In this document: piece by piece, positions 14,597 through 20,878 of the stretch
How the letters are laid out: every line of letters begins with the position of its first letter
Numbering within the stretch: the first letter of the stretch is position 1
Source: SG8-41 sp036555035
Lineage (GTDB): Bacteria > Pseudomonadota > Gammaproteobacteria > Burkholderiales > SG8-41
Direction: 5' to 3'
DNA length: 20,878 nt
Assembly: GCA_036555035.1 (NCBI GenBank)
Contig: DATBMB010000103.1
Span: forward strand, 1-20,878
The notes under the pieces: model-generated
Seen by the model: the letters and a program-made list of their open reading frames with translations, nothing else
Databases searched by the model: none
What the model was told of the DNA's origin: nothing
Program-made: the position numbers and the translations under genes

Positions 14597-15835
14597 GTGC
14601 TAAAGCGCGTTGAGGCGTTGTTTCCGCTGGTGCTTGTCATGGCGCTCGCAGGCTGTCCCGGCGGAAACGACACCGTGGGAACGTCCATGCCGTCAGCGCC
14701 GCACCCTGCGGTGGGGCTTGGCCTCCAAACGGTCGTCAGCATGGGCCTGTCCTTTCCGGTATTTGCGACCGCGCCGCGCAATGACCCGAGTCCCGTTCCG
14801 CGACTGTTCATATTGGAGAAAGGGGGCGTCATCAGGATTTTCCGCCTCGACATCCTGCAGCTGCTCCCGACGCCCTTCCTGACCGTGACCGGGATGTCGG
14901 ACGCGGGAGAGCAAGGCCTGCTCGGGCTGGCTTTCCATCCGAATTTCCCGGCGAACGGCGTTTTCTATGTCTACGTGAATAACACGATCGGCGATAGTGA
15001 GATTCGCCGCTACACGGTTTCGGCTGACCCGAACGTGGCCAATCCTGCAAGCACGCTAATCATTACGATCAGCCAACTGTTGCCCGACGGAATGACGCGG
15101 TTCACGAATCACAAGGCCGGTTGGATCGACTTCGGACCTGACGGCTTTCTTTACGTGGCGCTTGGGGACGGGGGCGGTGGCGGTGACCTCCAGAATGTCG
15201 CGCAGAATAAAGACATACTGCTTGGCAAGATGCTCCGGCTGAACGTGGACATTGCAGATCCCGGGCGAAACTATTCGATTCCCGCCGGCAACCCGTTCGC
15301 AGGAGCTGTAGCCGGTGCCGACGAAATCTGGTCCCTGGGTCTGCGCAACCCGTGGCGCGCGAGCTTCGACCGCACGACCGGGGATCTTTATATCGCCGAC
15401 GTCGGCCAAGGCGCACGGGAAGAGGTCAACGTTGCCACCGCTGCGAGTGGCGGGGGCAATGGCGCGAACTACGGATGGAAGATCATGGAAGGTACGCTCT
15501 GTTTTTCTCCCGCGTCGGGTTGCAACATGACCGGCCTCGTTCAGCCTGTGGTGGACTATGCCCATCCCCCACTCGGAAGTGGGTGCTCGATCACCGGCGG
15601 CTACGTCTATCGCGGCAGCGTTATTCCGGCGCTCCAAGGGACCTATTTCTACGCCGACTATTGCGAGGGCTTTGTCCGGAGTTTCAGATTCGTCAATGGT
15701 GCAGGGGCTACTGAACAAGCCGATTGGCCCACGCTCGACCCCAACGAGAACATCACAAGCTTCGGGGAGGATCAGGCGGGCGAACTCTATATTGTGACTC
15801 AGCAAGGCCGCATCTATCGCATCGCACCGAACTGA
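14597..15835 (+). CDS. PQQ-dependent sugar dehydrogenase (GSDH family), predicted lipoprotein
   Basis: I chose the GTG at 14597 because GGAG lies 7 nt upstream and it gives a compact lipoprotein signal (KR n-region, lipobox ALAGC, Cys20). A GTG at 14579 is also possible; the upstream ATG at 14519 would overlap the hairpin. The 412-residue product has the GSDH propeller signatures GLLGLAFHPNFP, NHKAG with the conserved His172, DFGPDGFLYVALGDGG, LRNPWRASFDRTTGDLYIADVG and NYGWKIMEG. The family oxidises aldose sugars with PQQ at the cell envelope. No PQQ-synthesis gene is in the window. The gene is less GC-rich than its neighbours (35 of 60 bases at 15001-15060, against 44 of 60 at 14161-14220 in gspF), suggesting a different history. 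The substrate cannot be told from sequence. Confidence 0.88.
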   Translation: MLKRVEALFPLVLVMALAGCPGGNDTVGTSMPSAPHPAVGLGLQTVVSMGLSFPVFATAPRNDPSPVPRLFILEKGGVIRIFRLDILQLLPTPFLTVTGMSDAGEQGLLGLAFHPNFPANGVFYVYVNNTIGDSEIRRYTVSADPNVANPASTLIITISQLLPDGMTRFTNHKAGWIDFGPDGFLYVALGDGGGGGDLQNVAQNKDILLGKMLRLNVDIADPGRNYSIPAGNPFAGAVAGADEIWSLGLRNPWRASFDRTTGDLYIADVGQGAREEVNVATAASGGGNGANYGWKIMEGTLCFSPASGCNMTGLVQPVVDYAHPPLGSGCSITGGYVYRGSVIPALQGTYFYADYCEGFVRSFRFVNGAGATEQADWPTLDPNENITSFGEDQAGELYIVTQQGRIYRIAPN

Positions 15836-15876
15836 TCGCGCGGGTCTAGCCTGAACGCAACAGGGCGACGCGCGAC

Positions 15877-15898
15877 CGGCGTGACGGAGTTCACGCCG
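15877..15898 (+). terminator. Hairpin downstream of the sugar dehydrogenase, possible terminator
   Basis: A perfect 8-bp stem, CGGCGTGA (15877-15884) and TCACGCCG (15891-15898), has a 6-base loop. The only T-run (five T) begins 13 bases after the stem, too far for a typical intrinsic terminator. It lies 41 bp after the dehydrogenase stop and 55 bp before the next start, so it could instead belong to the next promoter. Confidence 0.35.
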
Positions 15899-15953
15899 CG
15901 ACGTCATACCGTTTTTCATCCGGAACGCGATCTCGTATCATGCGTTTCCGACG

Positions 15954-16685
15954 ATGAATCTCTCCGACCCCATCATTGCCGCCGCATTGATCGGCGCCGC
16001 CGGCACGGTGCTGACGGCGCTCGTGCAGCTTCGCATGTCCTGGCGCAGGGAGCTGAAGGAGCGCGAGCGCGGGCAACCCATCACCAGGAAGACCCGGCGC
16101 GGGCCGGTGATCGCCGTCTTCGTGCTGATGGTCGCGGCGGGCGCGGGCGGATTCTTTCTCTCGCAGTATGTGATCTCGCTGCGCGAGGAGGACCGGGACA
16201 CGCTGCGCGCGGAGCTGCAGACCCAGCTCGCCGAGATCAGCGCCAGCGCCTCGCGGCTGGAGGAAGCCCGGCTGTACGAGCGCGAGGAAGTCGAGGCCAG
16301 CGCACTGCGAGCCGAGGCCGCGCGCCGGGGCGAGGAGGGTGCTGCAGCGAGCGCCATGGTGGGGCCGTGCAAGCTGGAAGGCGCCGCAGCAGCGGGATCC
16401 AGGTCGTGTGGCGAGCAAAGCGCGGTGCGTGTCGCGGTGTGCGTGCGGGTCCCCGCGGCGGCAACCGTCAGGGAGGTCCTGCTCTACACCCGGCTCGAGG
16501 ATTCCCAGCAGCCCTGGGCGGAGGCCCGCGTGCAGGCGGGCCAGGATGCGGGCCAGGCGAAGTTCGTCGAGAAATTCTTCGAGCGCCCCGAGGGCGACGC
16601 GGCGAAGCAGGTGTGCCAGGGCTTCGTCAACTGGAGCGCCGACAAGGCGCGCCAGGCGAGGATACTTGTCAAGTACGCCTTCTAG
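15954..16685 (+). CDS. Hypothetical two-TM coiled-coil protein
   Basis: I do not recognise this 243-residue protein. It has a hydrophobic segment at about 6-25, a basic loop (about 27-49, rich in Arg/Lys/Glu), a second TM helix at about 51-73 and a Glu/Ala/Arg-rich probable coiled coil (about 75-130). A C-terminal domain (about 135-243) has four cysteines (139, 152, 163, 221) and a region predicted to be beta-rich (VRVAVCVRVPAAATVREVLLY). If the N-terminus is outside or both TM helices cross, the C-terminal domain is probably periplasmic and the cysteines may form disulfides. No clear ribosome-binding site precedes the ATG. The last four bases are shared with the stop of the convergent DUF1304 gene. 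Confidence 0.7.
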   Translation: MNLSDPIIAAALIGAAGTVLTALVQLRMSWRRELKERERGQPITRKTRRGPVIAVFVLMVAAGAGGFFLSQYVISLREEDRDTLRAELQTQLAEISASASRLEEARLYEREEVEASALRAEAARRGEEGAAASAMVGPCKLEGAAAAGSRSCGEQSAVRVAVCVRVPAAATVREVLLYTRLEDSQQPWAEARVQAGQDAGQAKFVEKFFERPEGDAAKQVCQGFVNWSADKARQARILVKYAF

Positions 16686-17053
16686 GCCGGGCGCGGGGAG
16701 CTCGCGAGCACCAGCGCGAGCGCCAATGCACCCGGAAGCGCTTGTACCCAGAGTATCCGGCGGCTGACCGTCAACGCACCGAACACGCCCGCCACCACGA
16801 CGCAGCCGAGGAAGAAGAGCTTGATCGGGTCTCCGGCGCTGCCAAAGCCGAGGCCCCAGAGCAGTCCGGCGGCGAGGAAGCCGTTGTAGAGGCCCTGGTT
16901 GGCGGCGAGCGCCCGCGAGGCCTTCGCGAACTCGGGCGTCAGCCGGAAGATCCGCAGCCCCAGCGGCTCCTCCCAGTAGAACATCTCCAGGACCATGAAG
17001 CCGGCGTGCTGCAGCGCCACCAGCGCGACGGCGACGTCCGCGAGGACGTTCAT
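16682..17053 (-). CDS. DUF1304 family small membrane protein
   Basis: The 123-residue protein has four hydrophobic segments (about 1-20, 50-72, 77-96 and 100-117). It carries the DUF1304 pattern: the start QHAGFMVLEMFYWEEP, the middle ANQGLYNGFLAAGLLWG, and a following Gly/Val-rich helix. The biochemical role of this family is unknown to me. It starts 3 bp after the OmpA-domain gene on the same strand and has no obvious ribosome-binding site, so it is probably translationally coupled to it. It converges with the hypothetical protein gene; both stops use the palindrome CTAG at 16682-16685. Confidence 0.82.
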   Translation of the reverse strand: MNVLADVAVALVALQHAGFMVLEMFYWEEPLGLRIFRLTPEFAKASRALAANQGLYNGFLAAGLLWGLGFGSAGDPIKLFFLGCVVVAGVFGALTVSRRILWVQALPGALALALVLASSPRPA

Positions 17054-17056
17054 GGA

Positions 17057-17614
17057 TCAGCGCCCGGCGACGAGACTGACCTCCACGCGGCGGTCGCGCT
17101 GCAGGCACTCGATGAGCTTGCGGTTCTTCCGGTTCTCCGGCCCCAGGTCCTTGCAGGCGTCGCCGGTGACGGGCTCGCCTTCGCCCTTGGCCTCAGCGCG
17201 AACGCGCGCGGTGTCCACGCCCTTGCCGGCGAGGTACGCCTGCACGGCGTCGGCGCGGCGCTTGGAGAGGCCCATGTTGTAGTCATTCGCGCCGATCCGG
17301 TCGGCGTGCCCGACCTCCTCGATCCGGTCGAACGAGCGGCCCTTGATCCGGGCGGCGAAATCGTCGAGCTTCGAGGACTCCCCGGGCCGCACCGCCGACT
17401 GGTTGAAGTCGAAATAGATCGTGACGGTGACCGGCGCTTCGGGCTTGGGCGTGACGACAGGAGCGGGCTCTGGCTTCGGCTCTGGCTTCGATGGCGCGGG
17501 CTGGGCCACGACCGGCTTGGCGGTCGGCTGCTCGGCCTTCGGCCAGAGCAGCCAGATGATTGCAATCGCGATCACCACCAGTACCAGGATCGTCCAGCGA
17601 GTGGATGGTTTCAT
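17057..17614 (-). CDS. OmpA-family peptidoglycan-binding protein with N-terminal TM anchor
   Basis: The 185-residue protein starts with one TM helix (about 8-24), then a Pro/Lys/Ala-rich linker (about 27-61) and an OmpA C-terminal-like domain (about 62-185). The domain has IYFDFNQSAV, GHADRIGANDYNMGLSKRRA with the peptidoglycan-binding Asp105 and Arg120, and an RRVEVSL ending. Cys residues in an insert (DACKDLG and IECLQRD) may form a disulfide, as in other OmpA domains of this type. It is probably anchored in the inner membrane and reaches through the linker to the cell wall. A strong AGGAGGAGG (complement of 17620-17628) sits 5 nt before the ATG. Confidence 0.9.
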   Translation of the reverse strand: MKPSTRWTILVLVVIAIAIIWLLWPKAEQPTAKPVVAQPAPSKPEPKPEPAPVVTPKPEAPVTVTIYFDFNQSAVRPGESSKLDDFAARIKGRSFDRIEEVGHADRIGANDYNMGLSKRRADAVQAYLAGKGVDTARVRAEAKGEGEPVTGDACKDLGPENRKNRKLIECLQRDRRVEVSLVAGR

Positions 17615-17662
17615 GGCGTCCTCCTCCTAGAAGCATAGTCGCGGCCGGAGCGCCGCGGCGCG

Positions 17663-17917
17663 TCACTTCGTCTTCTCGTTGAGCCAGTCCCCGGTCTTCT
17701 TGCCGGCGGTATTGATGCCCTTCTCGGTTGCGGTGAGGGCTCTCTTGAGGCCGCGTTCCGTGCTGTCTGCCGCCTTTTTCAGTGCCGAGTGAGTCTTGTC
17801 GGCGGCGCGCTCGACCTTGCTGCTGCCTTTCTGCTTCGTCGCAGCGTCCTCCGCGGCCTGAGCCTGCGCGACCGCGACGATGCACGAAAGAACCAGGGCG
17901 AATCGAACCATTGGCAT
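17663..17917 (-). CDS. Small exported Lys/Ala-rich helical protein
   Basis: The 84-residue protein has a signal peptide probably cleaved after AQA or AAE (about residue 20-22). The mature part is charged and rich in Lys, Ala, Thr and Glu, predicted to be one or two amphipathic helices (VERAADKTHSALKKAADS, then ERGLKRALTATEKGIN). There is no Cys and no lipobox. I do not recognise a family. An in-frame ATG at 17911 would shorten the n-region by two residues. It lies 48 bp upstream of the OmpA-domain gene on the same strand and may be cotranscribed with it. A repeat-containing promoter region precedes it. Confidence 0.65.
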   Translation of the reverse strand: MPMVRFALVLSCIVAVAQAQAAEDAATKQKGSSKVERAADKTHSALKKAADSTERGLKRALTATEKGINTAGKKTGDWLNEKTK

Positions 17918-17939
17918 GAACGATCCGGGATGGAAGCCG

Positions 17940-17973
17940 GGTCAGTGTACCTCATGCGCCGGTCAGTGAGGTA
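17940..17973. promoter_or_regulatory. Direct and inverted repeats upstream of the small exported protein gene
   Basis: The octamer GGTCAGTG occurs at 17940-17947 and 17961-17968, 21 bp apart, so both copies fall on the same face of the helix. Interleaved with them is a perfect 7-bp inverted repeat, TACCTCA (17948-17954) and TGAGGTA (17967-17973). The block lies 22 bp upstream of the leftward ATG at 17917, in the only promoter-sized gap before it. It resembles a regulator-binding site, but I cannot name the regulator. Confidence 0.4.
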
Positions 17974-18008
17974 GGGAACGACGTCACAAGGCGCCCAATC
18001 GTGCCGGG

Positions 18009-19415
18009 CTAGGCAAGAGGAAACCATACTATGAGGCGCGTGCCGCGCCCGCCGGGGCCGTCCTCGATTGCCACGCGCGCGCCGTGCGCCTCGGCGATTT
18101 CGCGCACGATTGCAAGCCCCAGGCCGCCCCCGGCGCCGGCGGTACCCGGGATGCGGTAGTAGCTTTCGAAGACGCGCTCCCGCAATTCGGACGGGATGCC
18201 GGGTCCGTCGTCGGAAACGGAGAGTACCGCGGTGTCACCCTCGCGGCGCAGTGCGACTGCTACGCGCCCCGCCTCGGGGCTGTAGCGCACGGCATTGTCG
18301 ATCAAATTGGTGACAAGGCTCAGGAGCTTCTGACGGTCGCCGTTAACTGCCGACTCGGCTGCGGCAGAGTCCACGGCAATTTCTACCGTGCAGCGGCGCT
18401 CCTGCACGCGCGGCTGAATCCCCTCCAGGGCTTCGCGCAGCAACGGGGCCATCGCCACCCGCTCCAGCCGGGAGGCGTCGCCCGGCGCGGCGGCGCGGCT
18501 GTAGGCGAGCATCTGCTCGGCGAGATGGATGGTGCGCTCCAGCCCCTGCAGCATGCGCTGGAGCGAGGCTTCCCGCTCGGCGCTGGTGGACGCACGCGCG
18601 GCGTTCTGACCATGCACTTTGAGCGCCGCAAGCGGCGTGCGCAGCTCGTGCGCGGCATCGGCTGTAAAGCGGCGCTCGCGCTCCAGTGCGTCGCGCACCC
18701 GCGCGAGCAGCCCGTTCAGCGCTTCCACCAGCGGCGCGATCTCGGCCGGGTTGCGCGCGAGGGTGAATGGCGCGACCGAGCCGGGCCGGCGCGCCGCGAC
18801 CTGGCGCGCGAGTGCCGACAGCGGGGTAAGTCCCTGCCGGATCACGAGGCTCAGCAGCACGAGGAGGAGCGGGATACCGGCAAGCAGCGGCGCTGCGGCG
18901 GCAAACGCGAGCTTCTCGGCCAGCTCTCCCCGTACGTCATCGCGCTCCGCGACCTGGACCCAGGCATCGCCGCCATGCAGCGTGAATACGCGCCAGTCCT
19001 GCCCGCCGATGGGGCGCGTGGTGAAGCCGGCGTCGAGCGGAGCGAACGGCGAATCCGGCGCCGATGCGGAGCGGACGACCACCCGCCCGTTGCCATCGCG
19101 CACCTGGAATGCGATCTTGGTCTCGTAATAGTGGCCGAGTGGGCCGGGCGCATCGTGGCCGGTGGCCTCCAGCGGTCCGGGCAGCGCGATGACAATGGGC
19201 GCCGCCACCGTCGCCTTTGCGACTTGCCGCGCAACCAGCACCTCGAGGACGCGCGCCGAGGTGGCGAGGCGCGCGTCGAACAACTCCTGTGCTTCCTCCT
19301 CGCTGCCGCTATAGCTCAGCCACGCGGCGGCACCCAGCACGGCAAGCAGCGTCACGCTGGTGCCGACCAGCAGAAGCGCGCGGATCGAGAGTGCGGTGCC
19401 GGGCGTAGCTCGCAT
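18009..19415 (-). CDS. Sensor histidine kinase (QseC/PmrB-like)
   Basis: The 468-residue kinase has TM1 (about 13-34), a periplasmic sensor region (about 35-172) resembling the 2CSK_N domain, TM2 (about 173-193) and HAMP (about 194-245). The dimerisation domain has the H-box FTADAAHELRTPLAALK (phospho-accepting His256). The catalytic domain has the N-box LVTNLIDNAVRYS (Asn374), G1 DDGPGIP (402-408) and G2 GGGLGLAI (429-436). It senses an unknown envelope signal and phosphorylates the regulator encoded just upstream. It starts 21 bp after the regulator stop without a clear ribosome-binding site. Architecture matches QseC or PmrB, but the ligand cannot be told. Confidence 0.93.
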   Translation of the reverse strand: MRATPGTALSIRALLLVGTSVTLLAVLGAAAWLSYSGSEEEAQELFDARLATSARVLEVLVARQVAKATVAAPIVIALPGPLEATGHDAPGPLGHYYETKIAFQVRDGNGRVVVRSASAPDSPFAPLDAGFTTRPIGGQDWRVFTLHGGDAWVQVAERDDVRGELAEKLAFAAAAPLLAGIPLLLVLLSLVIRQGLTPLSALARQVAARRPGSVAPFTLARNPAEIAPLVEALNGLLARVRDALERERRFTADAAHELRTPLAALKVHGQNAARASTSAEREASLQRMLQGLERTIHLAEQMLAYSRAAAPGDASRLERVAMAPLLREALEGIQPRVQERRCTVEIAVDSAAAESAVNGDRQKLLSLVTNLIDNAVRYSPEAGRVAVALRREGDTAVLSVSDDGPGIPSELRERVFESYYRIPGTAGAGGGLGLAIVREIAEAHGARVAIEDGPGGRGTRLIVWFPLA

Positions 19416-19436
19416 CGCGGATGGGCCGTAAAAATA

Positions 19437-20114
19437 CTAGTCCGCGTTCGCCGGCGGGTCCGGGTCGATGACGAAGCCGACGCCGCGCACCGTGCGGATA
19501 ACCTCGGGATAGAGCTTGCGGCGCAGGTGGTGGATGTGCACGTCGAGGGAATTGCTCTCGGTGCCGCCGTCCCAGCCGTACAAGGTCTCCTCGAGCTGCG
19601 CGCGCGAGAGCACCTGTCCGGCGCTCTGCAGCAGCGTCTCCAGCAGCATGTACTCGCGCCGCTGCAGCGTAACGGGGCGTCCCTCGCAGGTGACCGAGTG
19701 CGAAGCGGGATCGAGCCTCAGAGGGCCGTGTTCGATAACGTTGACCGCCGCGCCTCGACCACGGCGCTCCAGGGCGCGCACGCGCGCCAGCAACTCGTCG
19801 ACGTCGAAGGGCTTCACGAGGTAGTCATCGGCCCCGGCGTCGAGCCCGAGCACACGCTGTGGGGGCGTGTCGCGGGCGCTCAGCACCAGCACCGGTGTCC
19901 GGCCGCCGCCCGCGCGCAAGCTGCGCAGCACCTCGATCCCGTCCATGCCGGGCAATCCCAGGTCGAGCAGCACCAGGTCGAACTCGCTCCCGCGCAGCGC
20001 GGCCTGGGCCTGGCGTCCGTCGGTCACCCACTCGACCGTACGGCGCGAGCGATCGAGCGCGTCGCGGATGCCCGCGCCGAGCAGCACATCGTCTTCGACC
20101 AGGAGAATGCGCAC
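19437..20114 (-). CDS. OmpR-family response regulator (QseB/PmrA-like)
   Basis: The 225-residue protein is read from the GTG at 20114, where the receiver domain begins with MRILLVEDD; earlier in-frame starts only add Arg/Ser-rich sequence typical of antisense to the TPR gene. The receiver domain (1-115) has Asp8/Asp9, phospho-acceptor Asp51, Ser79 and Lys101. The winged-helix DNA-binding domain (about 128-220) has the TLQRREYMLLETLL and SNSLDVHIHHLRRKL segments of the QseB/PmrA branch. This branch binds direct repeats in 11-bp register, which makes the array at 1482-1525 a candidate target. It lies between the TPR gene (34-bp gap) and the kinase gene (21-bp gap), probably in one operon. Confidence 0.93.
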   Translation of the reverse strand: MRILLVEDDVLLGAGIRDALDRSRRTVEWVTDGRQAQAALRGSEFDLVLLDLGLPGMDGIEVLRSLRAGGGRTPVLVLSARDTPPQRVLGLDAGADDYLVKPFDVDELLARVRALERRGRGAAVNVIEHGPLRLDPASHSVTCEGRPVTLQRREYMLLETLLQSAGQVLSRAQLEETLYGWDGGTESNSLDVHIHHLRRKLYPEVIRTVRGVGFVIDPDPPANAD

Positions 20115-20148
20115 GTCGGCGCGAGAATACTCCGGCGCGCGCCGCCCT

Positions 20149-20814
20149 TCAACGAGCGGAGCCGCGCGGCTCGCGCGCAGGCAGCTTGGCGAGGAGCTCC
20201 CGGATCTCCGCGCGCCGGCCTTCATCCGCGAGCGGCCGGTCCGGGCGCGGCGGCGCCTGCAGCGCTCGCTCGAGCGCCTTGCGCGCGCCGTCGTAGTCAC
20301 GCTGCCGGTACAGGTAGTCGCCGAGGAAATAGTTCGGGTCGATGCCGTCGGGATTCATTGCCAGCGCCTTGTCCAGCAGCTCGCGGGCCTTGGCATCGTC
20401 GCCGAAGCCGAGCGGCCAGCCCGGCACCTGGTAGTAGAGCGATCCGAGGCTCGTGTAGGCCGAGCCCGAGAGCGCCTTGGGATCGATCTGCAGGGCGTGT
20501 TCCAGCGCGGCCTTCGCGTCCTTGGCGAGCGACAATGCGCCGAAACCGCCCTTCGCGCCGGCGTAGCTTGCCACGATGATCCCGTACCAGATTTCGGGCT
20601 CGGCGCGACTGGAGTACTTTGCCCGCACCCCCGCCGCGGTCGCGGCAAGCGCCTGGTAGGCCTTCTCCTGCTCGGCTGCGGGTCTGCGGTACTTGATTTG
20701 CTCCCATTGCTGCTGCAGCGCGCGCACGTCGTCGTCGACGCCGGCGCGGGCGAGCGGCGCCGCAAGGAGCGCGGCGCAGGTGACGGCGAGAATGGTATTG
20801 AGTCGTATCTTCAT
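20149..20814 (-). CDS. Periplasmic TPR-repeat protein
   Basis: The 221-residue protein has a signal peptide cleaved after ARA (about residue 24). It is all helical, with TPR-like units, for example AKAALEHALQIDPKALSGSA, ARELLDKALAMNPDGIDPNY and ARKALERALQAPP. Aromatic-rich inter-repeat segments (IWYGIIVASYAG, YYQVPGWPLGFG) recall the TatT-type solute-binding partners of TRAP transporters, but I see no transporter gene. The ATG at 20814 follows GGGAG at about 8 nt. The gene is first in a probable operon with the response regulator and kinase, so it may help sense or transmit the signal. The upstream 64 bp runs to the window edge and shows no clear promoter. Confidence 0.82.
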   Translation of the reverse strand: MKIRLNTILAVTCAALLAAPLARAGVDDDVRALQQQWEQIKYRRPAAEQEKAYQALAATAAGVRAKYSSRAEPEIWYGIIVASYAGAKGGFGALSLAKDAKAALEHALQIDPKALSGSAYTSLGSLYYQVPGWPLGFGDDAKARELLDKALAMNPDGIDPNYFLGDYLYRQRDYDGARKALERALQAPPRPDRPLADEGRRAEIRELLAKLPAREPRGSAR

Positions 20815-20878
20815 ATGTTCACTCCCTGGGAAGTGGGTTGAGAGATGCTGCTGCTGCGCGCATGACGCCTGATGACCG

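Noticed and set aside
17640..17657. GC-rich stem (CGCGGC/GCCGCG) after the small exported protein gene
   Set aside because: The stem is only 6 bp and no T-run follows on the minus strand, so I do not call a terminator.
20115..20300. Longer response regulator starting at 20300
   Set aside because: The extra 62 residues are Arg/Ser-rich, overlap the TPR gene out of frame, and the receiver domain begins exactly at the GTG at 20114.
18084..20579. Open frame of 831 codons on the plus strand opposite the kinase, regulator and TPR genes
   Set aside because: The minus strand has all kinase and receiver motifs in order; the plus-strand translation is compositionally odd and has no domain.

Overview
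The window is GC-rich and gene-dense, with few intergenic stretches longer than about 130 bp. Base composition, a complete type II secretion (Gsp) locus and a QseB/PmrA-like two-component pair suggest a betaproteobacterium. This placement is inferred from protein character and was not checked by a search. I see no tRNA, rRNA, CRISPR array, insertion sequence or phage gene. No gap longer than 300 bases lacks a gene.

Left part (1-3791). A ParB-domain protein, cut by the window edge, reads leftward. Facing away from it is a lipoprotein with a zinc-protease-like HExxH motif. Next comes a 145-bp intergenic region with four 11-bp units in exact register, which looks like a binding site for an OmpR/PhoB-class response regulator. 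It precedes a 726-residue lipoprotein with an IPT/TIG-like domain, a seven-bladed YVTN propeller, a Listeria-type repeat and a C-terminal CFI-box (CFI-box-CTERM-like) domain. The 3' end of this gene overlaps the 3' end of gspC.

Central part (3778-14488). This is the general secretory apparatus. gspC reads leftward, and gspG-H-I-J-K-L-M-N-D-E-F read rightward. From gspH to gspN the genes overlap or nearly touch. A 138-bp leader with a hairpin separates gspN from gspD. Together they encode the inner-membrane platform (C, F, L, M), the cytoplasmic ATPase (E), the pseudopilus (G, H, I, J, K), the outer-membrane secretin (D) and GspN. The prepilin peptidase GspO/PilD and a pilotin are not in the window, so they must be encoded elsewhere. 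A hairpin followed by a T-rich run ends the locus.

Right part (14597-20878). A GSDH-family PQQ-dependent sugar dehydrogenase lipoprotein is visibly less GC-rich than the gsp genes. It is followed by an unrecognised two-TM coiled-coil protein that converges on a leftward cluster: a small exported protein, an OmpA-domain protein and a DUF1304 membrane protein. Last is a leftward operon of a periplasmic TPR protein, a response regulator and a sensor histidine kinase.

The most interesting hypothesis joins three parts of the window. The CFI-box propeller lipoprotein may be a client of the adjacent Gsp system, and its expression may be controlled through the tandem 11-bp sites, possibly by the response regulator encoded here. 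The adjacency and the motifs are visible in the sequence. The functional links are inference.
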